A stretch of 64,000 nucleotides of DNA, taken from NCBI GenBank assembly GCA_937870755.1, contig CALMZV010000051.1, forward strand, positions 23,236 to 87,235, given 5' to 3'. This document shows positions 7,937 to 17,404 of the stretch, in pieces (positions within the stretch are counted from its first letter, which is position 1; each line of letters opens with the position of its first letter). The notes below the pieces were generated by a model, which made no database searches, was not told the origin of the DNA, and saw only the letters and a list, made by a program, of their open reading frames with translations. Source of the stretch: an uncultured Methylocystaceae bacterium. GTDB taxonomy: Bacteria; Pseudomonadota; Alphaproteobacteria; Rhizobiales; Beijerinckiaceae. Both the position numbers and the translations under genes were made by a program.

Positions 7937-10409
7937 ATTGCCCCCGCACCAGGTCGATCGCCGCGCGCGGGATCGTCTGCCGTGTTTCGAAGAAGCTTTC
8001 CCACGGATCGCCGCGCCTGGGCGCCGTGCGAATGTCGAAGGCGGACGCTGAGCGGATGCGCGCGAGTTCCTTCCACCCGACGGGGGTCGCGACCGGCGCG
8101 CCCTTGCGCGCGCGCAGCGACCATGGCAGCACGGCGGTTGCGCTTTTCTTGTTGCGCAGCCAGTCGATGAAGATGCGGCCCTTGCGTTTGGCCTTGCTCA
8201 TGGTGGCGATGTAGCGGTCGGGTTTCTGCCGCGCGAGTCCGCGCGCAAACCCCGCCGCGAACGTTTCGACATCGGTGAACGGCAGAGAACGGTCGAGCGG
8301 CGCGACGACATGCACGCCCTTGCCGCCGCTGAGCATGGGCCACGCGGCGAGGCCGACGGCCTCGAGATGATCGGCGATGTCGCGCGCGGCGCGGCGCACG
8401 TCCGCGAAGGTCAGATCGTCGTCGGGATCGAGGTCGAACACCATGCGGTCGGGATGGTCGATGCGATCGGCGCGGCACATCCAGCCGTGCAGTTCGATGG
8501 CGGAGAACTGCGCGGCCGTGCGCAGTCCTTCGGCGCCGTCGAGCGCGATATAGGTCCTGTCGCCATCCTTCACCGCAATCACGCCGCGCGTCATGCCCTT
8601 CAACGGATGGCGCTGGAAAAACGTCTGCGCGTCGATGCCGTCGGGCGTGCGCACGAGGCTGACGGGGCGGTTTGCGAGATGCGGCAGCAGGCGGTCGGCG
8701 ACGGCCTCGTAATAGGCGGCGACGTCGCCTTTCGTCACGCCGTCGTCGGGAAAGATCACGCGTTCGGGATGGGTGACGAGAACGGGTGCGGCGCCGGTGG
8801 TCTTGCGTTGCATGGTCGTCCTGCATTGCATGGTCGTCGCTTTCGTCGGCGCTTCTTGCACGGGCGCGTCTTCGCGCAGCGAGAGAAAGCGCGCCTGCCG
8901 CATCAGCCCGTCGCCGGTCCACCCGCCGAACCGCACTTCGGCGCGCAGCGGCGGCGCGAGAAACACGGCGTCGCGCGGCAGCAGCGCGGGGTTGCGCACA
9001 TGCGGCGCTCTGGTGGTGGCGTTGGCCTTCAGGCGCGGCCAGATCATCTCGCGCGTGCGCGCGCCGTAGCCCGTGCCGATACGTCCCGCGTAGCGCAAAC
9101 CGTCCGGCGTTTCGACGGCGGCGAGCAGCGAACGGAATTTCGTATCGGGAGAGGGCATGTAGCCGATCGCCAGCACGTCCTCGCGCGGACAGGCCTTGAT
9201 CTTGAGCCAGTCGCGCGTGCGGCCGGATCGGTAGGGCGCGTTGGCGCGTTTGGCGACGACGCCTTCGGCGCCGCTGGCGGCGGCCTGCGCGAACACGCGC
9301 GCGCCGGACCCCGCGACGTGTTCGGCAAAGCGCAGCGCGGGCGGCGCGTCGGCGAGCAGCGCGCGCAATTTCTCCTTGCGCTTCTCGAGCGGGCGCGCGC
9401 GCAGATCCTTGCCGTCGAGCATGAGAAGATCGAACGCGACGAAGACGACATCACGGGCGCGGCGGCTTTCGAGCGCGGCGACGAGCGCGGGAAAATCCGA
9501 CAGGCCCTTGCGGTCGAACGCCACAGCCTCGCCGTCGACGAGCGCCGCGCGACAGGGCAGGGCGCGCGCGGCCGCTAGAACGCCGGGAAATTTCGCGGAC
9601 CAGTCGAGGCCCGAGCGCGTATAGAGCCTGGCGCCGTCGCCGACGGCGAGTTCGACGCGATAGCCGTCGTATTTCATCTCGAACAGGAAATCGTCGCCTT
9701 CGGGCGGCCGTTCGGCGGACGTGCAGAGGCTCGGCGCCACGAAGGCGGGGGCGGGCAGGCGTTTGCGCAAGCCCGCGCCGCGCGCGTCCGGCGCATTGCG
9801 CGCATGCGAGTCCCAGACGGCGGCGGCGCCGTCGCTCTCGATCTCCTCGCGCGAGCGGCCCGAGACGATCGAATTCGGAAAACGCGCGGTCAGGGCGTCG
9901 TCTTGCTCCGCGTATTCGTCGCGCTCCTTGATCAGGAGCCAGTTCTCGCGTTTCTCGCGCGTCTTCATGCGCACCAGAACCCAGCGTCCGCGCATGCGCT
10001 CGCCATGTGCGAGAAACTTGATCTCGCCCTTTTCGACGGCCTCGGCGGGATCGCCGTTGAGCGGCGTGAACGTCGTGTATTCCCACAGAACCACCGTGCC
10101 GCCGCCGTATTGCCCTTTCGGAATCAGTCCTTCGAAATCGGCATAGTCGAGCGGATGATCCTCGGTGCGCACGGCCAACCGCCGGTCGCGCGGATCGGCC
10201 GAGGGGCCGCGCGTCACGGCCCAGCTTTTCAGCACGCCGTCCATCTCCAGCCGCAGATCGTAATGATCGCGTCGCGCCAGATGGCGCTGCACGATCAGGC
10301 GCCGGCCGGGCGCGCGCGGCTGGCCGGTCGGTTCGGGCGTGGCCGAGAAATCGCGTCTGGCGCGATAGCGCGAGAGCGGGTCGGGCTCTCGCGCCGCCTT
10401 GCGCTTCAT
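7935..10409 (-). CDS. ligD: Multidomain DNA ligase LigD (non-homologous end joining)
   Basis: LigD repairs double-strand breaks together with Ku. The 824 residues hold all three activities. The 3'-phosphoesterase domain comes first (about 25-180; VQRHLARRDHYDLRLE with H43 and H49). The ATP-dependent ligase domain follows (about 230-525; adenylated lysine K246 in EMKYDGYR). The primase/polymerase domain is last (about 555-820; metal-binding MVFDLDPDDD). The order PE-ligase-Pol is the common proteobacterial one. The ligase-Pol linker contains a short tandem duplication (8804-8839). It overlaps ku by 4 bp (ATGA), forming a two-gene operon. Confidence 0.97.
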   Translation of the reverse strand: MKRKAAREPDPLSRYRARRDFSATPEPTGQPRAPGRRLIVQRHLARRDHYDLRLEMDGVLKSWAVTRGPSADPRDRRLAVRTEDHPLDYADFEGLIPKGQYGGGTVVLWEYTTFTPLNGDPAEAVEKGEIKFLAHGERMRGRWVLVRMKTREKRENWLLIKERDEYAEQDDALTARFPNSIVSGRSREEIESDGAAAVWDSHARNAPDARGAGLRKRLPAPAFVAPSLCTSAERPPEGDDFLFEMKYDGYRVELAVGDGARLYTRSGLDWSAKFPGVLAAARALPCRAALVDGEAVAFDRKGLSDFPALVAALESRRARDVVFVAFDLLMLDGKDLRARPLEKRKEKLRALLADAPPALRFAEHVAGSGARVFAQAAASGAEGVVAKRANAPYRSGRTRDWLKIKACPREDVLAIGYMPSPDTKFRSLLAAVETPDGLRYAGRIGTGYGARTREMIWPRLKANATTRAPHVRNPALLPRDAVFLAPPLRAEVRFGGWTGDGLMRQARFLSLREDAPVQEAPTKATTMQCRTTMQRKTTGAAPVLVTHPERVIFPDDGVTKGDVAAYYEAVADRLLPHLANRPVSLVRTPDGIDAQTFFQRHPLKGMTRGVIAVKDGDRTYIALDGAEGLRTAAQFSAIELHGWMCRADRIDHPDRMVFDLDPDDDLTFADVRRAARDIADHLEAVGLAAWPMLSGGKGVHVVAPLDRSLPFTDVETFAAGFARGLARQKPDRYIATMSKAKRKGRIFIDWLRNKKSATAVLPWSLRARKGAPVATPVGWKELARIRSASAFDIRTAPRRGDPWESFFETRQTIPRAAIDLVRGQ
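8804..8839. repeat. 18-bp tandem duplication inside ligD linker
   Basis: Two 18-bp units, TGCGTTGCATGGTCGTCC (8804-8821) and TGCATTGCATGGTCGTCG (8822-8839), match at 16 of 18 positions. They encode the repeated TTMQxR in the linker between ligase and polymerase domains. The duplication is in frame, so it only lengthens the linker. Confidence 0.8.
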
Positions 10410-11332
10410 CGTTTACCCGCGCGGCGCGCGGGCGATTTCGTCCGGGGGCCCGCTTTCGTCGCGGTCGACGCGCGCCTGGCCTGCGCCTTCTTCGGCGCCG
10501 CGCTTCTCGCCTTCGCAGGCGCGCCGCGCTCTTTCGGTTGCTCGCCGCTCACGGACCGGCGCAGCGCGTCCATGAAGTCGATGACCTGCGCGCCCTCGGG
10601 CCGCTTGTCTTCGTCGACCGGCGTCGCGCCGCCGGCGGCGAGTTTGGCGCGCACCAGATCGCGCAGGGCTTCGGCATAATGGTTCTTGAAACGCTCGGGC
10701 TCGAATTTCGCGCTGCGCGCTTCCACCAGTTGCTCGGCCATCTGCAACATGTCGGCGCGCGGCTTTTCGCTGGTGATGCCGGAAAAGACGCGGTCGCCGT
10801 CCTTCAGCTCCGCGTCGTAGCGCAGCGTGTCGAGGACCAGACCGGCGCCGGCGGGATAGAGCGCGACGAGATTTTCGCGGCCCCGCAAGGTGAGCTGGCC
10901 GATGCCGACTTTCCCGGCCGCCTTGAGCGCGTCGCGGACGACGCAGTAACCTTCCTCCGCAACCTCGCCGTCGGGCAGGACGTAATAGGGCTTCTGAAAA
11001 TAGAGCGGTTCGATCTCGTCGGATTCGACGAACTGCACGAGTTCGATGGTGTGCCGCGATTCCAGCTTCACTGAATCCAGTTCGCCGTCCTCCATCAGCA
11101 CGTAGTTGCCGGGCTCCACCTCGTAGCCCATCACGATGTCTTCCCTGGCGACCTCGCCCTTGCCGGGCGCCACCTTCAGGTAGCGGATGCGCTGGCGCGA
11201 CTTGCGGTCGATCTGATGGAAGCGGGGGGTGGCCTCCGCTTTCTCCGCCGACACCAGCTTGATGGGAATGGCGACCAGCGCCAGGCGCAGATACCCTTTC
11301 CAGAACGTGCGGACGCTTTCTTCGCCAGCCAT
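10406..11332 (-). CDS. ku: Ku protein (NHEJ end-binding)
   Basis: Bacterial Ku binds DNA ends as a homodimeric ring and recruits LigD. The protein has 308 residues. The core begins RTFWKGYLRLALVAIPIKL and includes KSRQRIRYLKV and ENLVALYPAG, typical of the Ku bridge and core. The C-terminal 45 residues are a Lys/Arg/Ala tail (KARSAAPKKAQARRAST and onward) of the kind that binds DNA in Ku proteins of soil bacteria. It is the first gene of the ku-ligD operon, with an ATGA overlap. Confidence 0.97.
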   Translation of the reverse strand: MAGEESVRTFWKGYLRLALVAIPIKLVSAEKAEATPRFHQIDRKSRQRIRYLKVAPGKGEVAREDIVMGYEVEPGNYVLMEDGELDSVKLESRHTIELVQFVESDEIEPLYFQKPYYVLPDGEVAEEGYCVVRDALKAAGKVGIGQLTLRGRENLVALYPAGAGLVLDTLRYDAELKDGDRVFSGITSEKPRADMLQMAEQLVEARSAKFEPERFKNHYAEALRDLVRAKLAAGGATPVDEDKRPEGAQVIDFMDALRRSVSGEQPKERGAPAKARSAAPKKAQARRASTATKAGPRTKSPARRAGKR

Positions 11333-11545
11333 GACTCAACTCCGTGGCAAAGGCCCCGCGCAGCCCGGCGGGAAGGCCCAGCAGCATAATCGCCGAAGGG
11401 GCCGGAGGTTCCCGGCCGGCCGAAGCTTCCCTGCCTCGCCGGGGCGTGCTAATTGGGCGCCTTCACCGAGCCGGGACCCGATTCCAGCGCCCTTTCGGGG
11501 CGCGGGCGGCGCATTTCCGGTCCGCCACGAGACGCGAGGTCGCCG

Positions 11546-12844
11546 ATGAGCCAGTCCGCCGCCGCCAGTTCCCGCTCCAATTCGTTCTTCTCGGCCAGCC
11601 TCGCCGACGTCGATCCCGAAATCGCCCGCGCGATCGAACTGGAGCTGGGTCGCCAGCGCGACGAGATCGAATTGATCGCCTCGGAAAACATCGTCTCCCG
11701 CGCCGTTCTGGAGGCGCAGGGCTCGATCATGACGAACAAATATGCGGAGGGCTATCCGGGCAAGCGCTACTACGGCGGCTGCCAGTTCGTCGACATCGCG
11801 GAAAGGCTCGCCATCGAGCGCGCGTGCCGGCTGTTCGACTGCAAATTCGCGAACGTGCAGCCGAATTCCGGCAGCCAGATGAACCAGGCGGTTTTCCTCG
11901 CGCTGCTGCAGCCGGGCGACACGTTCATGGGGCTCGACCTGAATTCCGGCGGCCATCTCACCCACGGCTCGCCGGTCAACATGAGCGGCAAGTGGTTCAA
12001 GGTGGTCGCCTACGGCGTGCGGCGCGAGGACCAGCTGCTCGACATGGACGAGGTCGCCCGCATCGCGCGCGAAAACCGGCCGAAGCTCATCATCGCAGGC
12101 GGCACCGCCTATTCGCGCGTGTGGGACTGGAAACGGTTCCGCGAGATCGCCGACGAGGTCGGCGCCTATCTGATGGTCGACATGGCGCATATCGCGGGGC
12201 TGGTGGCCGGCGGCGCCCATCCCTCGCCGTTGCCCCACGCGCATGTGGTGACGACCACCACGCACAAATCGCTGCGCGGTCCGCGCGGCGGCATGGTGCT
12301 GACCAACGACGAGGAGATCGCAAAGAAGATCAACTCGGCGGTGTTTCCCGGCCTGCAGGGCGGGCCGCTGATGCATGTGATCGCCGCCAAGGCGGTCGCC
12401 TTTCAGGAGGCGCTGCGGCCGGAGTTCAAGGTCTACGCGCACAAGGTGGTGGAAAACGCCCGCGCGCTCGCCGACACGGTCAGGGCGGGCGGCTGCGACA
12501 TCGTGGCGGGCGGCACCGACAACCATCTCATGCTGGTCGACCTGCGGCCCAAGAAGCTGACCGGCAAGGCGGCCGAGGCCGCGCTCGGACGCGCGCACAT
12601 CACCTGCAACAAGAACGGCGTGCCGTTCGACCCCGAGAAGCCCTTCGTCACCTCGGGCGTGCGGCTCGGCACGCCGGCGGCGACCTCGCGCGGCTTCGGC
12701 GTCGCCGAGTTCAAGCGGGTGGGCGAACTGATCGTGGAGACGCTCGACGGGCTGGCGAAGAACGGCGAGGCCGGCAACGCGGCGGTCGAGGCGGCGGTGC
12801 GCGAGAAAGTCTCCGAACTGACCCGGCGCTTCCCCATCTATTGA
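11546..12844 (+). CDS. glyA: Serine hydroxymethyltransferase
   Basis: GlyA interconverts serine and glycine with tetrahydrofolate, feeding one-carbon metabolism. ATG 11546 gives 432 residues, a normal length, and has GAGG upstream. An in-frame TTG 93 bp earlier would add residues with no family counterpart. Visible motifs are [46 protein letters not shown] and the PLP lysine K241 in [14 protein letters not shown]. It heads the conserved order glyA-nrdR-ribD-ribE-ribH-nusB-thiL. The 213-bp leader to ku contains a GC hairpin (11487-11503) but no riboswitch I recognise. Confidence 0.97.
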   Translation: MSQSAAASSRSNSFFSASLADVDPEIARAIELELGRQRDEIELIASENIVSRAVLEAQGSIMTNKYAEGYPGKRYYGGCQFVDIAERLAIERACRLFDCKFANVQPNSGSQMNQAVFLALLQPGDTFMGLDLNSGGHLTHGSPVNMSGKWFKVVAYGVRREDQLLDMDEVARIARENRPKLIIAGGTAYSRVWDWKRFREIADEVGAYLMVDMAHIAGLVAGGAHPSPLPHAHVVTTTTHKSLRGPRGGMVLTNDEEIAKKINSAVFPGLQGGPLMHVIAAKAVAFQEALRPEFKVYAHKVVENARALADTVRAGGCDIVAGGTDNHLMLVDLRPKKLTGKAAEAALGRAHITCNKNGVPFDPEKPFVTSGVRLGTPAATSRGFGVAEFKRVGELIVETLDGLAKNGEAGNAAVEAAVREKVSELTRRFPIY

Positions 12845-12928
12845 GCCGGTTGCGGCCGCCGGCTGGACGTCCGGCGTCCTTGCGGGTATTGGTGAGGAAA
12901 TCGCAACACTCTTGAAGGACGCCCCTGC

Positions 12929-13429
12929 ATGCGTTGCCCCTATTGCGGCAGTCTCGACACGCAGGTGAAGGATTCCCGGCCGACCGAGGATTCCTCGGCC
13001 ATCCGCCGCCGGCGCGTGTGCCCGGACTGCGGCGGGCGGTTCACGACGTTCGAGCGCGTGCAGCTGCGCGATCTGGTGGTGGTGAAGAAATCCGGCCGCC
13101 GCGTGGTGTTCGAGCGCGAGAAGCTGATGCGCTCGCTGTCGATCGCGCTGCGCAAGCGCCCGGTCGATCCCGAGCGCGTGGAGCGCATGGTCAACGGCGT
13201 CGTGCGCCAGCTCGAAAGCGAAGGCGAGAGCGAAATTCCCAGCTCCCGCATCGGCGAGCTGGTGATGCAGGGCCTCAAGACGCTCGACGACGTGGCCTAT
13301 GTGCGGTTCGCCTCCGTCTATCGCGATTTCCGCGAGGCGCGCGACTTCCACGCGCTGATCGACGAACTGGCGACCGACGACGACGAGCCGCCGAAAGGCC
13401 GGCCGCAGAAGGCGCCGGGCAAGGCATGA
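12929..13429 (+). CDS. nrdR: Transcriptional repressor NrdR
   Basis: NrdR is a nucleotide-sensing repressor of ribonucleotide reductase genes. The 166 residues start MRCPYCGS. The zinc ribbon has Cys pairs at 3/6 and 31/34 (CPDCGG), followed by the ATP-cone (about 49-139; [24 protein letters not shown]). A short acidic/basic tail follows. NrdR boxes should lie at nrd promoters elsewhere; none is evident here. Its position between glyA and ribD is typical for alphaproteobacteria. Confidence 0.97.
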   Translation: MRCPYCGSLDTQVKDSRPTEDSSAIRRRRVCPDCGGRFTTFERVQLRDLVVVKKSGRRVVFEREKLMRSLSIALRKRPVDPERVERMVNGVVRQLESEGESEIPSSRIGELVMQGLKTLDDVAYVRFASVYRDFREARDFHALIDELATDDDEPPKGRPQKAPGKA

Positions 13430-13475
13430 GCGCGGGCGCCGCAACGCTCGCCGAAGGGCCGCGCGGAGCGCGGCC

Positions 13476-14612
13476 ATGAGCGGCGATTTCCTCAACATGC
13501 CGCCGCTGGCGCATGACGACGCGGCGTTCATGCGCGCCGCGCTGGCGCTCGGGCGGCGCGGGCTGGGCCGCACGGCGGAGAACCCGGCGGTCGGCGCGCT
13601 GGTGGTGCGCGACGGCGTGGTGGTGGGGCAGGGGTGGACCTGCGACGGCGGGCGGCCGCATGCGGAGACCGAGGCCCTGAACGCGGCCGGCGAGCTGGCG
13701 CGCGGGGCGACGCTCTATGTGACGCTCGAGCCCTGCAGCCATCACGGGCGCACGCCGCCCTGCGCCGACGCCATCGTGCGCGCGGGCGTGGCGCGCGTCG
13801 TGTCGGCGCTCGAGGACCCGGATCCGCGCGTCGCCGGCAAGGGCCACGCCATCCTGCGCGCCGCCGGCGTGGCGCTGACGGCGGGGGTCTGCGCGGCCGA
13901 GGCGCGGCGCGCCAATCTCGGGCACATTCTGCGCGCGACCGAAGGGCGGCCGATGGTGACGCTGAAGCTCGCCGAGACCGCCGACGGTTACGCCGCCGGC
14001 GACGAGCACGATCCGCGCCTGGCCATCACCGGCGCCGCCGCCAACGCGCAGACCCATGTCATGCGCGCCATGCACGACGCGATCATGGTGGGCGTCGGCA
14101 CCGCGCGCGCGGACGACCCTCTGATGACCGTGCGGGCGCCGGGGCTGGAAAACCGCAGGCCGCTGCGCGTGGTGCTCGACGCGCGGCTCGATCTGTCGCC
14201 GCGCTCGCGGCTGGCCTCGTCCGCGCGCGAGACGCCGACGCTCGTTTTCGCGGCGGCGGGCGCGGATGCGCGGCGCGCGCAGGGGCTCGCCGCGGTCGGC
14301 GTGGAGATCGCGCCGGCCGCTACGGACGCGGCCGGGCGCATCGTTCTGAAAGACGCCTTGCGCACGCTCGCCGCGCGCGGCGTGCAGCGGGTTTTCTCCG
14401 AAGGCGGGCCGCGTGTGGCGGCCGGGCTGATCGCCGAAGGGCTCGCCGACGAGATCGTGCTGTTCACCGCGCCGAAACGGCTCGGCCGGCCGGGCGCGCC
14501 CTCGTTCGTGGGCGGCGCGCGGCGGGCGCTGGACGATGCGGCGCGCTACGAAAAGATCGAGGATTGTTTCGCCGGCGTCGATCGCGTGCGGCGCTACCAA
14601 CGGGTGCTCTAG
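13476..14612 (+). CDS. ribD: Bifunctional riboflavin biosynthesis protein RibD
   Basis: The N-terminal deaminase (about 12-135) removes the amino group from the pyrimidine intermediate. Its zinc site reads HAE (62-64) and PCSHHGRTPPC (86-96). The C-terminal reductase (about 155-375) reduces the ribose side chain (TLKLAETADGY, VGVGTARADDP, EGGPRVAAGL). At 378 residues it is full length. Its stop abuts the ribE start with no intervening base, so the two are probably translationally coupled. Confidence 0.97.
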   Translation: MSGDFLNMPPLAHDDAAFMRAALALGRRGLGRTAENPAVGALVVRDGVVVGQGWTCDGGRPHAETEALNAAGELARGATLYVTLEPCSHHGRTPPCADAIVRAGVARVVSALEDPDPRVAGKGHAILRAAGVALTAGVCAAEARRANLGHILRATEGRPMVTLKLAETADGYAAGDEHDPRLAITGAAANAQTHVMRAMHDAIMVGVGTARADDPLMTVRAPGLENRRPLRVVLDARLDLSPRSRLASSARETPTLVFAAAGADARRAQGLAAVGVEIAPAATDAAGRIVLKDALRTLAARGVQRVFSEGGPRVAAGLIAEGLADEIVLFTAPKRLGRPGAPSFVGGARRALDDAARYEKIEDCFAGVDRVRRYQRVL

Positions 14613-15215
14613 ATGTTCACCGGACTTGTCAGCGATGTCGGCGAAGTGCTGGACGTGGAGGCGCGCGGCGAACTGCGGCGCATCCGCATCGCCTGCGCCT
14701 ACGAGCCGGAGACGATCGCGCTCGGCGCCTCCATCGCCTGTTCGGGGCCGTGTCTGACGGCGGTGCGCATCGGCCACGAGGACGGCCGCAATTTTTTCGA
14801 GGTGGACGCGGCGGCCGAAACGCTCAAACGCACGACGGTCGGGGTCTGGACGCCCGGCCGCAAGGTCAATCTCGAACGGTCGCTGAAAATCGGCGACGAA
14901 CTCGGCGGCCATATTGTCACCGGCCATGTGGACGGCGTCGCCCATATCGTAGCGCGCACGGATTTCGACGGCATGTCGAAATTCGACATCGAGGCGCCGC
15001 GCGATCTGTCGAAATTCATCGCGGAGAAAGGCTCCGTCGCGCTCGACGGCGTGTCGCTCACGGTCAACGAGGCGGAGGGCGACCGGTTCTCCATCCTGCT
15101 CATTCCGCACACGCTGGCCGTCACCACCTGGGGCGAGCGGGCGGCGGGCGATCCGGTCAATATCGAGGTCGACCTGATGGCGCGCTACGCGGCCCGGCTG
15201 ACGGCGCGCGGCTGA
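14613..15215 (+). CDS. ribE: Riboflavin synthase, alpha subunit
   Basis: This enzyme dismutates two 6,7-dimethyl-8-ribityllumazine molecules to riboflavin. The 200 residues consist of two tandem lumazine-binding barrels: MFTGLVSDVGEV with ACSGPCLTA in the first, and GHIVTGHVDGVA with SVALDGVSLTVNEAEG in the second. The gene begins directly after the ribD stop codon. A strong hairpin between two direct repeats follows it (15245-15302), separating it from ribH by an unrelated secreted protein gene. Confidence 0.96.
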   Translation: MFTGLVSDVGEVLDVEARGELRRIRIACAYEPETIALGASIACSGPCLTAVRIGHEDGRNFFEVDAAAETLKRTTVGVWTPGRKVNLERSLKIGDELGGHIVTGHVDGVAHIVARTDFDGMSKFDIEAPRDLSKFIAEKGSVALDGVSLTVNEAEGDRFSILLIPHTLAVTTWGERAAGDPVNIEVDLMARYAARLTARG

Positions 15216-15244
15216 GGTCCGCTTTACCTTTCGCAACATCGAGC

Positions 15245-15302
15245 GTTCGATGCGACGTGCGCGGCCGCACGTCGCCTGTCTTCGCGCGGCTGTTCGATGC
15301 GA
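15245..15302. repeat. 11-bp direct repeats flanking a perfect hairpin between ribE and the DUF3829 gene
   Basis: GTTCGATGCGA occurs at 15245-15255 and 15292-15302. Between and partly overlapping them lies a perfect 10-bp stem, GCGACGTGCG (15252-15261) with CGCACGTCGC (15266-15275) and loop CGGC. No T-tract follows, so it is at most a weak terminator or an attenuator/processing site. Confidence 0.75.
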
Positions 15303-15324
15303 ATCCGGAAACAGGGAGGCGAAA

Positions 15325-16266
15325 ATGGCGAAACGCTTCGCGGCGCACGCGATGGCCGTTTGCGTATGGGTGGCGGCGGGCGCGCCTCAGGCGCTCGCGC
15401 AGACCAGGGCGCCGACGATGGGCGCCAAGCTGCAACCGTATATCGGCTGCATCAACCGCCTGTCCGAGCGCGCGCACGAATCCAAGGCGCGCTATCTGAG
15501 CTGGGCCAAACCTTCCGGTCCGACCGGCCGGGAGCGGATCATCTACGGAACCTACACGATCTACGACACCGCCGATTGCCGCAAGGCGGTCGTGGACGCG
15601 GCCGGCGCCGAGCCGCGCAACGCGGATGTGGAGAAGGCCGGCGCGGACTATGCGGCGGCGGTCGGCGCGCTGGAGCCGCTGCTGAAGGAAGCGGACGACT
15701 ATTACAGCCAATCCAATTACAAGGACGACAAGATGGCGCTGGGCAAGGCGCTGCATCCGAAACTGATGGCGGCGTGGGCGGCGTTCGAGCGCGCCGACAA
15801 GGATCTGCGCGGCGTGGTCGGCCGGCTGAACGATCAGGCGCAGATGGACCAGATCGCCGATGTCGAGCGCACGGAGGGCCGCAAGGCGCGCTTCCACGTG
15901 ATGGACGCGATGCTGAAAGCCAAGATGCTGTCGCGCATCGAGAGCGTCGAGCCGCAAAAAATGGACGTGCCGAAAGTGGTGGAGGCGCTGGCCGCTTACG
16001 AGGCGGCGGTGAAGGCGCTCGAACGCTACGCCGGCGAAAACCCCGGCGACAAGGTCGATTCCTCGTTCGTCAGCGCCGCGAAGGGCTTCCTCGCCAGCGC
16101 CAAGGATCTCATGCGCCGGGCGCGCGACAAGGTTCCCTACAGCGCCGGCGACCGGATGATGCTTTCGCAGCAGGGCGCGGGCTGGATGGTGGAAGGCTCG
16201 CCGCAGCGGCTCACGCGCGACTACAACGCGCTGGTCGAGCGCTACAACGCGAGCTCGCGGTTCTGA
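15325..16266 (+). CDS. Secreted DUF3829 (YiiG-like) protein of unknown function
   Basis: 313 residues. ATG 15325 follows AGGGAGG and starts a Sec signal peptide (MAKRFAAHAMAVCVWVAAGA, cleavage near QALAQ). The mature part is mostly alpha-helical and opens with LQPYIGCINRLSERAHES and RYLSWAKPSGPTGRE, the pattern of DUF3829/YiiG proteins. It has no lipobox. The function of the family is unknown; a periplasmic helical-bundle role is inferred. It interrupts the otherwise conserved rib gene order and is flanked upstream by direct repeats and a hairpin. Confidence 0.8.
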   Translation: MAKRFAAHAMAVCVWVAAGAPQALAQTRAPTMGAKLQPYIGCINRLSERAHESKARYLSWAKPSGPTGRERIIYGTYTIYDTADCRKAVVDAAGAEPRNADVEKAGADYAAAVGALEPLLKEADDYYSQSNYKDDKMALGKALHPKLMAAWAAFERADKDLRGVVGRLNDQAQMDQIADVERTEGRKARFHVMDAMLKAKMLSRIESVEPQKMDVPKVVEALAAYEAAVKALERYAGENPGDKVDSSFVSAAKGFLASAKDLMRRARDKVPYSAGDRMMLSQQGAGWMVEGSPQRLTRDYNALVERYNASSRF

Positions 16267-16387
16267 ATAGCGTGGCGGCGTCGCGGCGGCTTCCGCAACG
16301 GCGCGGCTCCAAGCTTGCCACCGCGCGCGCGGCTCTCTATTGAAACGCCTCGCTCCACGAAGCGCGTTCCAAGAGAGTTTGCACGAT

Positions 16388-16873
16388 ATGGCCGAGCCGC
16401 GCCGCCCATCGCCCGCCAAAGAGCCGTCGGTCGCCGGCGCGCGTTTCCTGATCGTGGAGGCGCGCTACTACGACGAGATCGGCGCCATGCTGCTGGAAGG
16501 CGCGACGGCGGCGCTGAAAAAGGCTGGCGCGACATTCGATGTGATCGGCGTGCCGGGCGCACTCGAAATTCCCGCCGCCATCGTCATGAGCGTGGAGGCG
16601 CGGGAACTCGAAGACGACCCTTATGCGGGCGCGATCGCGCTCGGCTGCGTGATCCGGGGCGAGACCTATCATTTCGAGATCGTGGCCGGGGAATCCTCGC
16701 GCGCGCTGATGGACATTTCCGTCTCGCTGCCGCTGCCGGTGGGCAATGGGGTCCTCACCGTCGAGAACGAGGCGCAGGCGATCGTCCGCGCCGACCCGAA
16801 ACAGGGCGACAAGGGCGGAGACGCCGCGCGCGCCGCGCTCGCGCTCCATCGGCTGAAGGCGGGGCTGGTCTGA
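16388..16873 (+). CDS. ribH: 6,7-dimethyl-8-ribityllumazine synthase
   Basis: RibH makes the riboflavin precursor from the pyrimidine intermediate and 3,4-dihydroxy-2-butanone 4-phosphate. ATG 16388 (AGAGAG upstream) gives 161 residues. An in-frame TTG 48 bp earlier is less likely. Motifs are ARYYDEIGAMLLEGA, VPGALEIPAA, LGCVIRGETYHFEIVA with the catalytic His, and PVGNGVLTVEN. Its stop overlaps the nusB start by one base (TGATG). Confidence 0.96.
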   Translation: MAEPRRPSPAKEPSVAGARFLIVEARYYDEIGAMLLEGATAALKKAGATFDVIGVPGALEIPAAIVMSVEARELEDDPYAGAIALGCVIRGETYHFEIVAGESSRALMDISVSLPLPVGNGVLTVENEAQAIVRADPKQGDKGGDAARAALALHRLKAGLV

Positions 16874-17334
16874 TGTCGCGCGGGGAAGGGCGCTCTGCCG
16901 CGCGGCTGGCGGCGGTGCAGGCGCTCTATCAGATGGACGTGACGGGCAAGGGGATCAACGAAATCCTCGCCGAATTCGAGTCGCACTGGATCGGTCGCGA
17001 GATCGAAGGCGCGCAATACAAGCCGGCGGAAGTGGATTTCTTCCGCGACATTCTCAACGGCGTGCTCGCCGACCAGATCGCCATTGACCGGCAGATAGAC
17101 AAGACGCTGGCCGAAGGCTGGCCTCTGAAACGGATCGAGAGCGTCATGCGCGCCATCCTGCGCGCCGGCGACTACGAGCTGCGCAAGCGCGCCGACATTC
17201 CCGCGCGCGTGATCGTGTCCGAATATGTGGATGTCGCCGGCGCCTTCTACGACCGCGAGGAAGTGGGCATGACCAACGCCGTGCTCGACGCGCTCGCGCG
17301 CCAGCTACGCGCGCAGGAGTTCGACCGGCGCTGA
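16873..17334 (+). CDS. nusB: Transcription antitermination factor NusB
   Basis: NusB binds boxA RNA with NusE (S10) in the rRNA antitermination complex. The 153 residues are one all-helical domain: RSAARLAAVQALYQMDVTG at the N-terminus (RNA-binding side), LKRIESVMRAILRAGDYEL and VIVSEYVDVAGAFY in the C-terminal half. It overlaps ribH by one base and is followed by thiL after 70 bp, the usual ribH-nusB-thiL arrangement. Confidence 0.97.
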   Translation: MSRGEGRSAARLAAVQALYQMDVTGKGINEILAEFESHWIGREIEGAQYKPAEVDFFRDILNGVLADQIAIDRQIDKTLAEGWPLKRIESVMRAILRAGDYELRKRADIPARVIVSEYVDVAGAFYDREEVGMTNAVLDALARQLRAQEFDRR

Positions 17335-17404
17335 GTTCGGTCCCATGTGGGAAGGGAGTTCTCCGGCAGGCTGCGCGCGCGGACGGAAACGCTATAGTCG
17401 CGCC

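Noticed and set aside
11334..11545. Possible glycine riboswitch in the glyA leader
   Set aside because: Only one GC hairpin (11487-11503) is visible and nothing resembles the tandem glycine aptamer consensus. A covariance-model search would decide.
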